A stretch of DNA of 64,000 nt from Firmicutes bacterium UBA6113. Lineage in GTDB: Bacteria; Bacillota; Clostridia; Tissierellales; Sedimentibacteraceae. The translations under genes and the position numbers were made by a program. The stretch lies in assembly GCA_002422545.1 (NCBI GenBank), contig DIWF01000032.1:1-64000 (forward strand), written 5' to 3'. Shown piece by piece: positions 44,988 through 53,505 of this stretch. The notes under the pieces are model-generated. The model made no database searches and had not been told where the DNA came from. It saw only the letters and a program-made list of their open reading frames with translations. Numbering within the stretch: the first letter of the stretch is position 1; every line of letters begins with the position of its first letter.

Positions 44988-46025
44988 ATGGGCTATGAAA
45001 CATATTATGATGAATTCGGATATCCGATGAAAGGAATAAAGCTTGAGAAACTTAAGGAATTTCTAATGAGAGAAGAGCTGTCCTATGACGAGGGAATTGA
45101 GTTTACTGTCAACATATGTTTAAGTGACGGAAAAATTGCAGCAACAGGCTCCCTTCAGGGCAATGTCCTAAAATGCATCGCAGTTGCAGACGAATATCAG
45201 GGTGAAGGTCTTGCTGCTAAAATTGTTACTCTATTGATGTCTAAAGGCTTCGAAAATGGTCACAGCCACATGTTCTTATTCACGAAGACTGAAAATATAA
45301 TCATATTCAGTGATCTGGGTTTTTATCTCATAGCTGAAACAAAGGATGCTGCCTTAATGGAAAATAAAAAAGACGGCATCCGAAATTTTGTGAATTCTTT
45401 AAAAGGGGAACATAACTGCAGCAATGCAGGTGCTATTGTGTTAAACTGCAACCCTTTCACCAATGGGCATTTGTACCTGGTCGAAACAGCAGCAAAAATG
45501 TGCAGAATTTTACACCTGTTTGTGGTTTCTGAAGACAAAAGCACATTTCCTGCAAAGGTAAGGTTTGAACTTGTTAAAAGGGGAGTGGAGCATTTAAACA
45601 ATGTTGTGGTTCATCCAACGTCCGATTACCTGATTTCATCTGCAACATTTCCTACCTACTTTATCAAGGAAAAATACAAGGCAGGGGATATAAACTGTAT
45701 GTTGGACCTCACAATATTTTGCGAGCATTTTGCAAAAGCATTGAACATTACAAGACGTTTTGTAGGCACTGAGCCATTTGATGTTGTCACTGCTTCCTAC
45801 AACATCATGATGAAAAGTTTTCTTGGTGAGAGAGGAATTGATGTCATTGAAGTTCCAAGGCTTGAGGAAAACAATTATCCTGTGAGTGCTTCTGTTGTAA
45901 GAAAACTCATGGCTGAAGGTAATTATGATGAAATTAAAAAAATTGTTCCTAGAACAACTTATGAATATATTATTTCCGACAGAGGGATGAAAATAGCTGA
46001 AAAAATACGGAGCAGCAGGGGGTAA
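44988..46025 (+). CDS. citC: Citrate lyase ligase
   Basis: A 345-residue enzyme that acetylates the prosthetic group of CitD with ATP and acetate, switching citrate lyase on. Residues 1-135 form a GNAT-like domain (EYQGEGLAAKIVTLLMSKGF). Residues 145-345 form a nucleotidyltransferase domain with GAIVLNCNPFTNGHLYLVE and a late SASVVRKLM. AAGGTG precedes ATG, 12 bp after citF. citX and citG, needed to make and attach the prosthetic group, are not in this window. Confidence 0.95.
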   Translation: MGYETYYDEFGYPMKGIKLEKLKEFLMREELSYDEGIEFTVNICLSDGKIAATGSLQGNVLKCIAVADEYQGEGLAAKIVTLLMSKGFENGHSHMFLFTKTENIIIFSDLGFYLIAETKDAALMENKKDGIRNFVNSLKGEHNCSNAGAIVLNCNPFTNGHLYLVETAAKMCRILHLFVVSEDKSTFPAKVRFELVKRGVEHLNNVVVHPTSDYLISSATFPTYFIKEKYKAGDINCMLDLTIFCEHFAKALNITRRFVGTEPFDVVTASYNIMMKSFLGERGIDVIEVPRLEENNYPVSASVVRKLMAEGNYDEIKKIVPRTTYEYIISDRGMKIAEKIRSSRG

Positions 46026-46054
46026 ATTAATAGGCTGTAAGAAACAAAAAAACA

Positions 46055-46211
46055 TGATATCAATCATGTCAGACTATTGATAAACCTAATTTCTACATAT
46101 CGTAGGGGCGGATCTTGTGTCCGCCCGGGGTTATTAATAAAAAGTTTCTTTTCTTCGGGAGGACACGAGGTCCTCCCCTACAAAATATGATTTCAAGTGA
46201 TATCAATCATG
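46055..46211. repeat. Nested palindromic mobile-type repeat
   Basis: A 14-bp direct repeat, TGATATCAATCATG, occurs at 46055-46068 and 46198-46211. Between the copies, GTAGGGG (46102-46108) and CCCCTAC (46175-46181) bound two GC-rich hairpins (GGGCGGA/TCCGCCC and GGGAGGA/TCCTCCC). The hairpins are themselves inverted near-copies of each other. The GC content contrasts with the surroundings. It looks like a miniature inverted-repeat element between citC and the converging beta-helix gene. Confidence 0.65.
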
Positions 46212-46214
46212 ATT

Positions 46215-48083
46215 TTATACTGTTACTTCAGTTTCCTGAGCATCACCGGGGATTCCAGTTTCCTGTGTAGCTTCGCTTGTTCCATCAGGTTGTTGCATAG
46301 CTCCGCTTGTTCCTTCAGGCATCTGCCTGTCACCCTTGAAATCAGCCGGTCTTTCACCTTCCGGCATTGCTGGCACTTCACCATTTTGCATTCCCGGTTT
46401 CATTCCACGGCCACCGCCTTGTCCAGGCTGTCCAAAGCCTCCCACTGTAACCTCTTCTCCTGTTTCAGAAATTGAAATGATGTTTTTTGTGAGTGTGAAA
46501 TCAGCTGTCTTAGTATCCTGAGAATACAGCTGGTATGCTGTGTCAAGTTTTAAATCAGGAGAGCTTACAAGTACAGCCTGGAATGTTTTTTCAGGCGTAA
46601 AATCAATAATTGTGTTTCCGTTTTCGTCAAGAATTTTAACATTAGTTCCCGCCTGCTGCATTTGAGAATAGGTGATTAGCAGGGAATTTTGTGTTGAACT
46701 GTCAGTAGGTGTCTGAACCATTCCGGAACTTCCTGCTGCCATAAGCACTCCGCCGTTCATGTCAAAAGTCTGGTCGTAGTCAAGGGAGCCGTTTCCGTTG
46801 TTTGTAGGGCCGTTTACCACAACTGTGCCACCATCCATGTAAATGGAGCCGTTGGCATCAAGACCATCTCCTTCAGCATTTACAACAATGTTTCCTCCTG
46901 TGACGGTGAGCTTGTTTTCACTGGTTTCTGAGAAAGTGTTTTGACCTGGTCTTCCGTTTACAGAAGAACCATCCGCGCCCCCTGCAACGTTAATTCCATC
47001 ATCTGTTGCAGACAGTGTTATATTTCCGCCTGAAATGTTAATCAGTGCACTTTCAATTCCTTCATAGCTTTTTTGTATGTTTATTGTTCCTCCGATTATG
47101 TCTATGGTAGAATCAGCGTGAATGCCGTCATCTTCTGAAGTTATTTCAAAATTTCCTCCGTAGATGCTTATTGTGCTGTTGGAATGTATTGAATCTCCTG
47201 TTGAAGAGATTTCGTATGTTCCGTCAAATATTGAAAGATTTTTTTCTGCCTGTATGCCGTCAGAACCTGCAGTTACATTGAAATTTCCGCTTTCAAGAAC
47301 CAAATTTCCTTTGTCGGCATCAGTGTCGTTTGTTGCTTTAATACCGTCGCCTTTTGCATTAATTGTTAAATCAGCATCTTTTACTGCAACCAAATCTTTT
47401 CCCATGAGACCGTCATCAACAGAATTTATTACTATTGTTCCTCCTGTTACCTTAAGCTGGTCCTTTCCGTTTATACCGTTGTTGTAATTTGAATTCACAG
47501 TGAGTTTTCCTGCTCCGTTTATGGTAATGTCGTCCTTGCTGTAAATTGCTGCATTTGGTTCATCAGAACCTTCTGCAAGCACATAGGAACTTCCATCTGT
47601 TACAGAGTTTTCTGTGTTTTTTTCAATGGAAATAATTGTTTTTTCTGAGCTTACAACATAAATAGGGGCATTGTCTGAGCAGCTTATTTCGGCTCCGTTT
47701 AAAACTATCCTTACAGTATCTTCTTTTGCGGCATCTACAATTATCTGTCCGTCGGAAAGACTGCCGCTCACAACGTATGTTCCAGGTGAATTGATTGTTA
47801 TTGTGCTTTCTTTAATTGATGCTCCGGTTCCTTCAAGCTCCGCAGAGTTTCCACTTAATTTGATGTAATTTGGATTTTCTCCTTCCCAATCCGTGTAATA
47901 GTCATCATCCTGGTATTCAACCAAGCTTTGAGACATAGTCTTGATGTTTAAGTTAACTTCTGTATTTTCAGTTCCAGTTTCATCGGCTGCCGCCGTTTGA
48001 TTTCCTGCATTTACGCTGCATGACATGAGAAGTGCGGAGCTCATTAGCAGTGCAGTCATTTTATAAAACATTTTGTTTTTCAT
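46215..48083 (-). CDS. Cthe_2159-like beta-helix surface lipoprotein
   Basis: A 622-residue secreted protein. The N-terminus has a lipoprotein signal (LLMSCS lipobox). Residues about 75-480 form a right-handed beta-helix of repeated turns (GGTIVINSVDDGL, GGNFEITSEDDGI, GGNITLSATDDGI), as in the carbohydrate-binding Cthe_2159 family, whose founder binds acidic polysaccharides. The tail (550-622) is Gly/Pro/Met/Glu-rich and probably disordered. AAGGAG precedes ATG 48083; an upstream in-frame ATG is unsupported. It is the third gene of an operon with DUF4956 and VTC genes. Repeated acidic DDGI/DDGL turns could bind calcium. Confidence 0.85.
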   Translation of the reverse strand: MKNKMFYKMTALLMSSALLMSCSVNAGNQTAAADETGTENTEVNLNIKTMSQSLVEYQDDDYYTDWEGENPNYIKLSGNSAELEGTGASIKESTITINSPGTYVVSGSLSDGQIIVDAAKEDTVRIVLNGAEISCSDNAPIYVVSSEKTIISIEKNTENSVTDGSSYVLAEGSDEPNAAIYSKDDITINGAGKLTVNSNYNNGINGKDQLKVTGGTIVINSVDDGLMGKDLVAVKDADLTINAKGDGIKATNDTDADKGNLVLESGNFNVTAGSDGIQAEKNLSIFDGTYEISSTGDSIHSNSTISIYGGNFEITSEDDGIHADSTIDIIGGTINIQKSYEGIESALINISGGNITLSATDDGINVAGGADGSSVNGRPGQNTFSETSENKLTVTGGNIVVNAEGDGLDANGSIYMDGGTVVVNGPTNNGNGSLDYDQTFDMNGGVLMAAGSSGMVQTPTDSSTQNSLLITYSQMQQAGTNVKILDENGNTIIDFTPEKTFQAVLVSSPDLKLDTAYQLYSQDTKTADFTLTKNIISISETGEEVTVGGFGQPGQGGGRGMKPGMQNGEVPAMPEGERPADFKGDRQMPEGTSGAMQQPDGTSEATQETGIPGDAQETEVTV

Positions 48084-48093
48084 TTTTATCTCC

Positions 48094-48768
48094 TTATAAT
48101 TCTTCGTTTTGTGCATGTTTTCTGCTGCATATAATTGTCAAGTTGCCGTTCCTGCATCGGATATCATCAATAAATGGTTTTTCTTCTTCGAGATTTTTAA
48201 GTACAACATCGTAGTGAAGTTCAAACATACTTCCTAAATTTGTAGTTTTAACTTTTAATAAATCTGATGACTTCAGATACTTTTCAAATAAGTCATCGAA
48301 TACATTTGTGTAATCCAGGTTTTCCGGTATGGTTATTTTAAGTGATCTTTCAGAAGCAGCGCTGTCGCCGAAGCCGCTTTTGTACAGTGTCAGGAACACG
48401 AGGCATATTGCAGCTGTTGCAGATGCTGCAAATGTTATGAATCCCATTCCTGTCGCTATGCCTACAGCCATGGCGAAAAATATGAAGCTTATTTCCTTTG
48501 AGCTTCCCGGAACAGATCTGAATCTTACCAGACTGAATGCTCCCATGACAGCAACTCCAGTTCCAAGGTTGCCGTTGACCATCATAATGACCAGCTGTAC
48601 CAGCAAAGGCATGAGTACCAGCGTCACTACGAAGTTTTTTGTATACTTTTTGCTGGACATGTATGTGAGAGCTATTGCTAAACCAAGAGCCAAAGAAGAC
48701 ACCATACATACAATGGCATTTGTAACAGATAATGCTTCTGTTGTAGTTGTTAAGATGCTTGTAAACAT
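48094..48768 (-). CDS. DUF4956 membrane protein
   Basis: A 224-residue protein. Four hydrophobic segments (about 15-115) are followed by a soluble C-terminal domain. GAFSLVRFRSVPGSSKEISFIFFAMAVG is split around the conserved SLVRFRS motif of the family. DUF4956 proteins regularly sit beside VTC-domain genes. GGAGG precedes ATG, and its start overlaps the VTC gene by 19 bp, so the two are translationally coupled. Function unknown. Confidence 0.85.
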   Translation of the reverse strand: MFTSILTTTTEALSVTNAIVCMVSSLALGLAIALTYMSSKKYTKNFVVTLVLMPLLVQLVIMMVNGNLGTGVAVMGAFSLVRFRSVPGSSKEISFIFFAMAVGIATGMGFITFAASATAAICLVFLTLYKSGFGDSAASERSLKITIPENLDYTNVFDDLFEKYLKSSDLLKVKTTNLGSMFELHYDVVLKNLEEEKPFIDDIRCRNGNLTIICSRKHAQNEEL

Positions 48769-49553
48769 TTAATATTCCTCCAATTTATTGATGAATTTAG
48801 TTCGTTTTTTATTTCCTGTTCAGTCAGCCCTTCATGGATGGATTGTTTAAGAAGTCTTTCATTTATTAAACCCTGTTTGTATACTGTTCCGTACTTGGAG
48901 AAGGAATCAGGATAAATTTCAAGTTCTGACAGTATTCGTGCAAGCCATAGCGGAAGAGAGGCGGATGTTTTTATTTCCATGAGATAGCCGCTGAAATTAT
49001 TTATGGCCATACCGAAGTTTCCCTTTCTTAAATCAAGATCATGTGTCCTACTTCTGATGTCTACGTCAAATGTTATTCTTAAACTTTCATCTTCCTTTCC
49101 AAACAATGCAACCCTATCATAGGCTATAAATACTTTTTTCTTCGGGTTATAAAGTTTAATGAAGTAATCTATTTCTCTCAGTATCTGGTTATCTGTTTTT
49201 GGCTTTATGCCTCGTTCCAGATAATCCTCAGCTTCCTTTAAACCAAGTGATATTCTTCTTTTGAATACTGTGCGGTCGTATTTCTTTTTTATTTCAAGAA
49301 ACACTTTACTGTCTTCTCCAGGAACACCATAGCTCCTTAGTCTGAACTTTTCCTTGTAAGATGGCTTTTCTATGGAATTTCTTATTAAGTCAAATGTTTC
49401 AGTGTCGTAATAAATATTGCAAATGGTGTGAAGACCAAATTTATCTATGGACATGTAAGGCTCAATTTTTTGAAATAATAAGTTGAATTTGTCTTCTGAA
49501 AGAAGATATTTCTTTTCAATTCGTTCAAATACATTGTTGTTATTTTCTCCCAT
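48750..49553 (-). CDS. VTC-domain (polyphosphate polymerase-like) protein
   Basis: A 267-residue protein of the VTC family, whose yeast member Vtc4 makes polyphosphate from ATP inside a tunnel. ERIEKKYLLSEDKF, the CNIYYDTETFDLIRNS strand, the basic EKFRLRSYG and FLEIKKKYDRTVFKRR strands, and the late GYLMEIKTS match the tunnel-lining residues. CGGAGG lies just before ATG 49553, so I choose it over an ATG 27 bp upstream. It is first gene of the VTC-DUF4956-beta-helix operon. Polyphosphate synthesis is the family expectation, not shown here. Confidence 0.88.
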   Translation of the reverse strand: MGENNNNVFERIEKKYLLSEDKFNLLFQKIEPYMSIDKFGLHTICNIYYDTETFDLIRNSIEKPSYKEKFRLRSYGVPGEDSKVFLEIKKKYDRTVFKRRISLGLKEAEDYLERGIKPKTDNQILREIDYFIKLYNPKKKVFIAYDRVALFGKEDESLRITFDVDIRSRTHDLDLRKGNFGMAINNFSGYLMEIKTSASLPLWLARILSELEIYPDSFSKYGTVYKQGLINERLLKQSIHEGLTEQEIKNELNSSINWRNIKCLQAS

Positions 49554-49731
49554 AATTGTTTCCTCCGTTTCTTTTTTCATAATAAAGCCTCTTTGTGTTC
49601 ATTGAGTGAAGTTTTAATGATGCTTAAGTGAAGTTTTGGATTTGAGTCTTAATAGTTAAAAAAATATCACTAGTGCGCCTACTAATCGTTAAAATGTAAA
49701 ATAAATATCATAAATTTAAGCAAAATACTAG

Positions 49732-49760
49732 TTGAATTTATAAAATATATGTACTATAAT
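49732..49760 (+). promoter_or_regulatory. Sigma-A-type promoter of the AGCS gene
   Basis: TTGAAT (49732-49737) and TATAAT (49755-49760) with 17-bp spacing. Confidence 0.7.
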
Positions 49761-49767
49761 TAAGGCA

Positions 49768-49785
49768 AACGTTTCTTGAAACGTT
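49768..49785 (+). promoter_or_regulatory. Palindromic operator at the AGCS transcription start
   Basis: AACGTTTCTTGAAACGTT is an exact 18-bp palindrome beginning 7 bp after the -10 box. It is placed as a repressor operator; a 5' mRNA hairpin is the alternative. Confidence 0.65.
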
Positions 49786-49816
49786 ATGAAATTATACTAT
49801 AATAGGAGGGTAAAAA

Positions 49817-51208
49817 ATGGAAGGAATTGCTCAATTTGTAACAACTATTGATGGATGGCTGTGGGGTTGGCCTTTGGTAATCTTATTGTTCGGAACTCAT
49901 CTTTATTTAACATTCCGCCTCAAGTTCATTCAAAAGCACATTGGTAAGGCTATTAAACTTTCTGTAACAAAGGATGAATTGGCAACAGGCGACGTAAGCC
50001 AGTTCAGCGCACTTGCAACTGCATTGGCTGCTACAATCGGAACAGGAAACATTGTCGGCGTTGCAACTGCCATAGCATTAGGCGGACCTGGTGCTGTTTT
50101 CTGGACATGGATGACAGGTGTGTTCGGCATTGCCACAAAGTATGCAGAATCCCTGCTTTCTGTAAAATACAGAGTTAAAACAGCTGATGGAACAATGGCC
50201 GGCGGACCTATGTATGTTCTGGAATACGGAATGAAAAACAAACCACTTGCTTACATGTTTGCATTTTTCGGAAGCGTTGCAGCATTTGGTATTGGTAACA
50301 CTGTACAGGCAAACTCAATTTCTAACATGATGTCAAATCAGTTTGGAACTCCTACTTGGATTACAGGTATAGCATTGGCAGTACTTACAGGTATAGTTAT
50401 TATAGGCGGTGTTAAGAGAATAGCAAGTGTTTGCGACAAACTTGTTCCTTTCATGGCTGTATTCTATGTACTTGGCTGCGTTATAATACTTGCTATGACA
50501 TTTAAAACAATACCTGCAACAATAGGATTGATCGTATCAAGCGCATTCACAGGCCAGGCAGCTGTGGGCGGATTTGCAGGTTCAACAATAATGATGACAG
50601 CAAGATATGGGGTTGCCAGGGGGTTGTTCTCCAATGAATCTGGTTTAGGTAGTGCTCCTATAGTTGCTGCAGCAGCACAGACAAGAAACCCTGTTAGACA
50701 GGCTCTTGTTGCTTCAACAGGAACATTCTGGGATACAGTAATTGTATGTATGATGACTGGTATTACAATTGTTAATACAGGTGTTTGGAACACAGGTCTT
50801 AACGGCGGAGATTTAACAAACGCTGCATTTGGAAACATTCCTGTTATAGGACCTTTGGTACTTACAATTGGTTTGTTGACATTCGTATTCTCAACAATAC
50901 TTGGATGGTCATATTACGGAGAAAAATGCGTGGAATATCTGTTCCATTCAAAGAAAGCCATACTTCCTTACAGAATTCTTTATACAGTAGCCGTATACTT
51001 CGGTGCAGTTATGTCCTTGGCATTTGTATGGGATTTGGCAGACTTGTTTAACGGTTTGATGGCTATACCAAACTTGATTTCACTTATTGTTTTGTCAAGT
51101 GTTATCGTAAGCGAAACAAAGGAATACTTGTGGGACAACAATCTTGATAAAGTAAACGATGAAGTATTGGTTGAGCTTGATGACAAAATGATGGCTAAAT
51201 CAAAATAA
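49817..51208 (+). CDS. Alanine/glycine:cation symporter (AGCS family)
   Basis: A 463-residue sodium/amino-acid symporter. The family features FSALATALAATIGTGNIVGV (split by the substrate site), GGPMYVLEYGM and RGLFSNESGLGSAPIVAAAA are present, with about 11 transmembrane helices. It imports alanine or glycine with Na+. AGGAGGG precedes ATG. Single gene with its own promoter, a palindromic operator and a terminator. Confidence 0.95.
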   Translation: MEGIAQFVTTIDGWLWGWPLVILLFGTHLYLTFRLKFIQKHIGKAIKLSVTKDELATGDVSQFSALATALAATIGTGNIVGVATAIALGGPGAVFWTWMTGVFGIATKYAESLLSVKYRVKTADGTMAGGPMYVLEYGMKNKPLAYMFAFFGSVAAFGIGNTVQANSISNMMSNQFGTPTWITGIALAVLTGIVIIGGVKRIASVCDKLVPFMAVFYVLGCVIILAMTFKTIPATIGLIVSSAFTGQAAVGGFAGSTIMMTARYGVARGLFSNESGLGSAPIVAAAAQTRNPVRQALVASTGTFWDTVIVCMMTGITIVNTGVWNTGLNGGDLTNAAFGNIPVIGPLVLTIGLLTFVFSTILGWSYYGEKCVEYLFHSKKAILPYRILYTVAVYFGAVMSLAFVWDLADLFNGLMAIPNLISLIVLSSVIVSETKEYLWDNNLDKVNDEVLVELDDKMMAKSK

Positions 51209-51233
51209 ATAAAGAAGTAAATAAATAAAAAAC

Positions 51234-51292
51234 ACACTAGTGTCTAGGTTGATGGCATTGAAATTGTCAATAATCTTAGTCACTAGTTTTTT
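51234..51292 (+). terminator. Long-stem terminator
   Basis: ACTAGTG near 51236 pairs with CACTAGT near 51284, with further imperfect pairing inside, followed by a run of nine T residues. Confidence 0.75.
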
Positions 51293-51473
51293 TTTGGTTT
51301 GCATATATCAGATACATTCACAATGTAAAGATGTTTCATGAATTTCACACCATTTAATATGATTCATATAATTAATATAACAATTTAAATTTCTGTTAAT
51401 AAATCGAATATGAAAATAGTTTATTTCGATTGAACATGTGTTATAATATTATAAATGCTTGTTGGGGGTAATG

Positions 51474-52157
51474 ATGTTGAACAATGAGGAATTAAAGAAA
51501 ATTACTGCAGAGTTAAGCTTTTGGGATAAATTAAGTTCCAGGGAAATGGAACTTTTTAAGAATAATGTTCAAAAAGTGAAATATTCCAAGGGAGAGAATC
51601 TTCACAGCGCAGACAATGAGTGCCTGGGTCTTCTTTTGGTACTATCTGGAGAACTGCGAGTATATATATTGTCTGAGGATGGCCGTGAGGTTACGCTATA
51701 CAGGCTTTCAGATGGAGACGCATGTGTTCTTTCTGCTTCCTGCATACTTCACAACATCACATTTGATGTTTTCATAGATGCACAGTGTGACACAGAAGTG
51801 CTGCTCTTGAACATTTCTGCCTTCAGTCAGCTCACTCAGGGAAATGTATATGTGGAAAATTTCGCTCTCAAAAACACTGTAGACAGGTTTTCAGACGTCA
51901 TGTGGGCAATTGAACAAATATTGTTTACAAGCTTTGACAAAAGACTTGCTACATTTTTACTGGATGAATCTTCAAAAATAAAATCACTTGATATTAAACT
52001 TACACACGATCAAATTGCCAAGTACATGGGAAGTGCGAGGGAAGTTGTTTCTAGAATGCTTAAAAATTTTGAAACTTTAGGCATAGTAAAACTCTCCAGA
52101 GGGCTGATACACATTGTTGACAAAGATGGACTCAGGAAAATGCTCAAAAAATTATAG
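51474..52157 (+). CDS. Crp/Fnr-family transcriptional regulator
   Basis: A 227-residue regulator. A cyclic-nucleotide-binding-like beta-barrel covers about 15-115 (LLVLSGELRVYILSEDGREV). A long dimer helix and an HTH_Crp domain (150-225) follow, with LTHDQIAKYMGSAREVVSRM as recognition region. Cys residues at positions near 46, 86, 92 and 108 could hold a cluster or sense redox state, but no classic FNR N-terminal Cys group is present. GGGGG lies 6 bp before ATG 51474; ATG 51471 is equally possible. Single gene. Confidence 0.9.
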   Translation: MLNNEELKKITAELSFWDKLSSREMELFKNNVQKVKYSKGENLHSADNECLGLLLVLSGELRVYILSEDGREVTLYRLSDGDACVLSASCILHNITFDVFIDAQCDTEVLLLNISAFSQLTQGNVYVENFALKNTVDRFSDVMWAIEQILFTSFDKRLATFLLDESSKIKSLDIKLTHDQIAKYMGSAREVVSRMLKNFETLGIVKLSRGLIHIVDKDGLRKMLKKL

Positions 52158-52180
52158 AACCTGGTTATCCAGGTTCTATA
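52153..52180. terminator. Bidirectional terminator
   Basis: TATAGAACCTGG pairs perfectly with CCAGGTTCTATA between the converging Crp/Fnr and Gly-rich protein genes. Confidence 0.85.
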
Positions 52181-52186
52181 ATTTTG

Positions 52187-52621
52187 TTACTGCCAGTTTC
52201 TTCCGCCGCCACCGCAGCCTCTTCCGCCGCCGTAGCCAAATCCCATCATTCCGCCGCCGCCGCATCCACCGCCGAAGCCGTTGATTGCACAGTTTTCCTG
52301 TCTTAACTGCATATTTTCATATATATCGTCTGCTTGTTCCTGTGTGATTGTTCCGTCTTTTACTTTTTCATCCAAATATGCTTTTTTGTCTTCAAGTATT
52401 TTTTCATTGTATTCTTCCCACAATCCTTGATCATAAGCCATTTGTCCGTAAGTTAATCCTGTTTCATACCTTTCATCTGTAACTTCATCAACGCTTTTTC
52501 CTGTCAATCCAGCAAGAATTTCAGCTGGAGAGCTTACTGTGTAAGCAAAAGCCGTAAATGATGTTGCCAATAAAGCCAACACAACAAGTATCATCACTGT
52601 TGCTTTCTTATGTTTTTTCAT
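52187..52621 (-). CDS. Secreted Gly/Met-rich DUF2680-like protein
   Basis: A 144-residue exported protein. It has a signal peptide (1-26), a helical region (30-110) with YLDEKVKDGTITQEQADDIY resembling DUF2680, and a Gly-rich tail with Cys and Met (GFGGGCGGGGMMGFGYGGG). The tail might bind metal or form a glycine-rich structure. AGGAGG precedes the start. It is divergent from a two-component system whose kinase has its own Gly/Met-rich sensor loop, suggesting a common signal. Confidence 0.7.
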   Translation of the reverse strand: MKKHKKATVMILVVLALLATSFTAFAYTVSSPAEILAGLTGKSVDEVTDERYETGLTYGQMAYDQGLWEEYNEKILEDKKAYLDEKVKDGTITQEQADDIYENMQLRQENCAINGFGGGCGGGGMMGFGYGGGRGCGGGGRNWQ

Positions 52622-52675
52622 TTTATTTCCTCCTGTTATTCATAATTTGTTTGTAATGTCACTATAAAATAAATT

Positions 52676-52756
52676 TGTGGCAAAAGTATGTCTTTTTTAT
52701 ATTGTTTTTATGTAATTTTTTATGACTTAGAACTCAAAAAACAAAATTTTGCCACA
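52676..52756. promoter_or_regulatory. Inverted repeat in the divergent promoter region
   Basis: TGTGGCAAAA (52676-52685) and TTTTGCCACA (52747-52756) are exact inverted copies, each close to one of the two divergent promoters. They may be paired binding sites. A TATAAT at 52777-52782 serves the response regulator gene. Confidence 0.5.
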
Positions 52757-52809
52757 CATTAAATACTATAATATGGTATAATTGCTTATCATATTACAGA
52801 GGTGATTTT

Positions 52810-53505
52810 ATGTCAGTAATGCTTATTGCAGATGATAACAGACAAATAACATCAATACTTGAAGAATACGCTAAAAATGAGGGCTTTGAAGTCAAGGTTG
52901 CATTCAATGGGCGGGAAGCACTCAGAAGTTTTGAAAAATACAATCCTGATATAGTCCTCCTTGACGTAATGATGCCGGAAATGGACGGCTTTGAAGTTTG
53001 CCGTGAAATTCGCAAGCAGTCTAATGTTCCCATTATAATGATTACTGCAAGAGGAGAAGATTTCGAAAGGATTATGGGACTGGACATAGGTGCTGACGAT
53101 TACATAGTTAAACCTTTTTCTCCAGCAGAAGTTATGGCAAGAGTAAGAGCAATCATGAGAAGAATGATGATTGATGACAAGAAAGCTAGCCAGATTTTTT
53201 CTTATGATAACCTGAAAATAAATATGAACGATTACATTGTTACAATTGACAATAAAAATGTTTCTTTAACAAAAAAGGAAATTGAAATTCTTTGGACTCT
53301 TGTTTCAAACAGGAACAAGGTTTTTACAAGAGACAACCTGTTGAACAGCCTGTGGGGATACGATTATTTCGGAGACAACAGGACTGTGGATTCCCACATC
53401 AAAAGACTGAGATCAAAGCTTGATGAATTTGAACATGAAAATTGGGAGATAAAGACCATTTGGGGAGTAGGTTACAAATTTGAGGTTGAGGCAGATGAAA
53501 AATAA
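52810..53505 (+). CDS. OmpR-type response regulator
   Basis: A 231-residue regulator. The receiver domain (1-120) has phospho-acceptor Asp in DIVLLDVMMPEMDG and Lys in YIVKPFSP. The winged helix (130-228) has TKKEIEILWTLVSN, VDSHIKRLRSKL and TIWGVGYKFE. GAGGTG precedes ATG. It overlaps the kinase gene by 11 bp. It probably controls the divergent Gly-rich secreted protein. Confidence 0.93.
   Translation: MSVMLIADDNRQITSILEEYAKNEGFEVKVAFNGREALRSFEKYNPDIVLLDVMMPEMDGFEVCREIRKQSNVPIIMITARGEDFERIMGLDIGADDYIVKPFSPAEVMARVRAIMRRMMIDDKKASQIFSYDNLKINMNDYIVTIDNKNVSLTKKEIEILWTLVSNRNKVFTRDNLLNSLWGYDYFGDNRTVDSHIKRLRSKLDEFEHENWEIKTIWGVGYKFEVEADEK

Noticed and set aside
45636..46067. 143-codon minus-strand ORF
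   Set aside because: Antisense to the end of citC, without a ribosome binding site or family match.
46102..46181. Possible CRISPR-like repeat unit
   Set aside because: Only one pair of inverted hairpins is present, with no regular direct repeats or spacers.
50464..50838. 124-codon minus-strand ORF
   Set aside because: Antisense shadow of the AGCS symporter gene.
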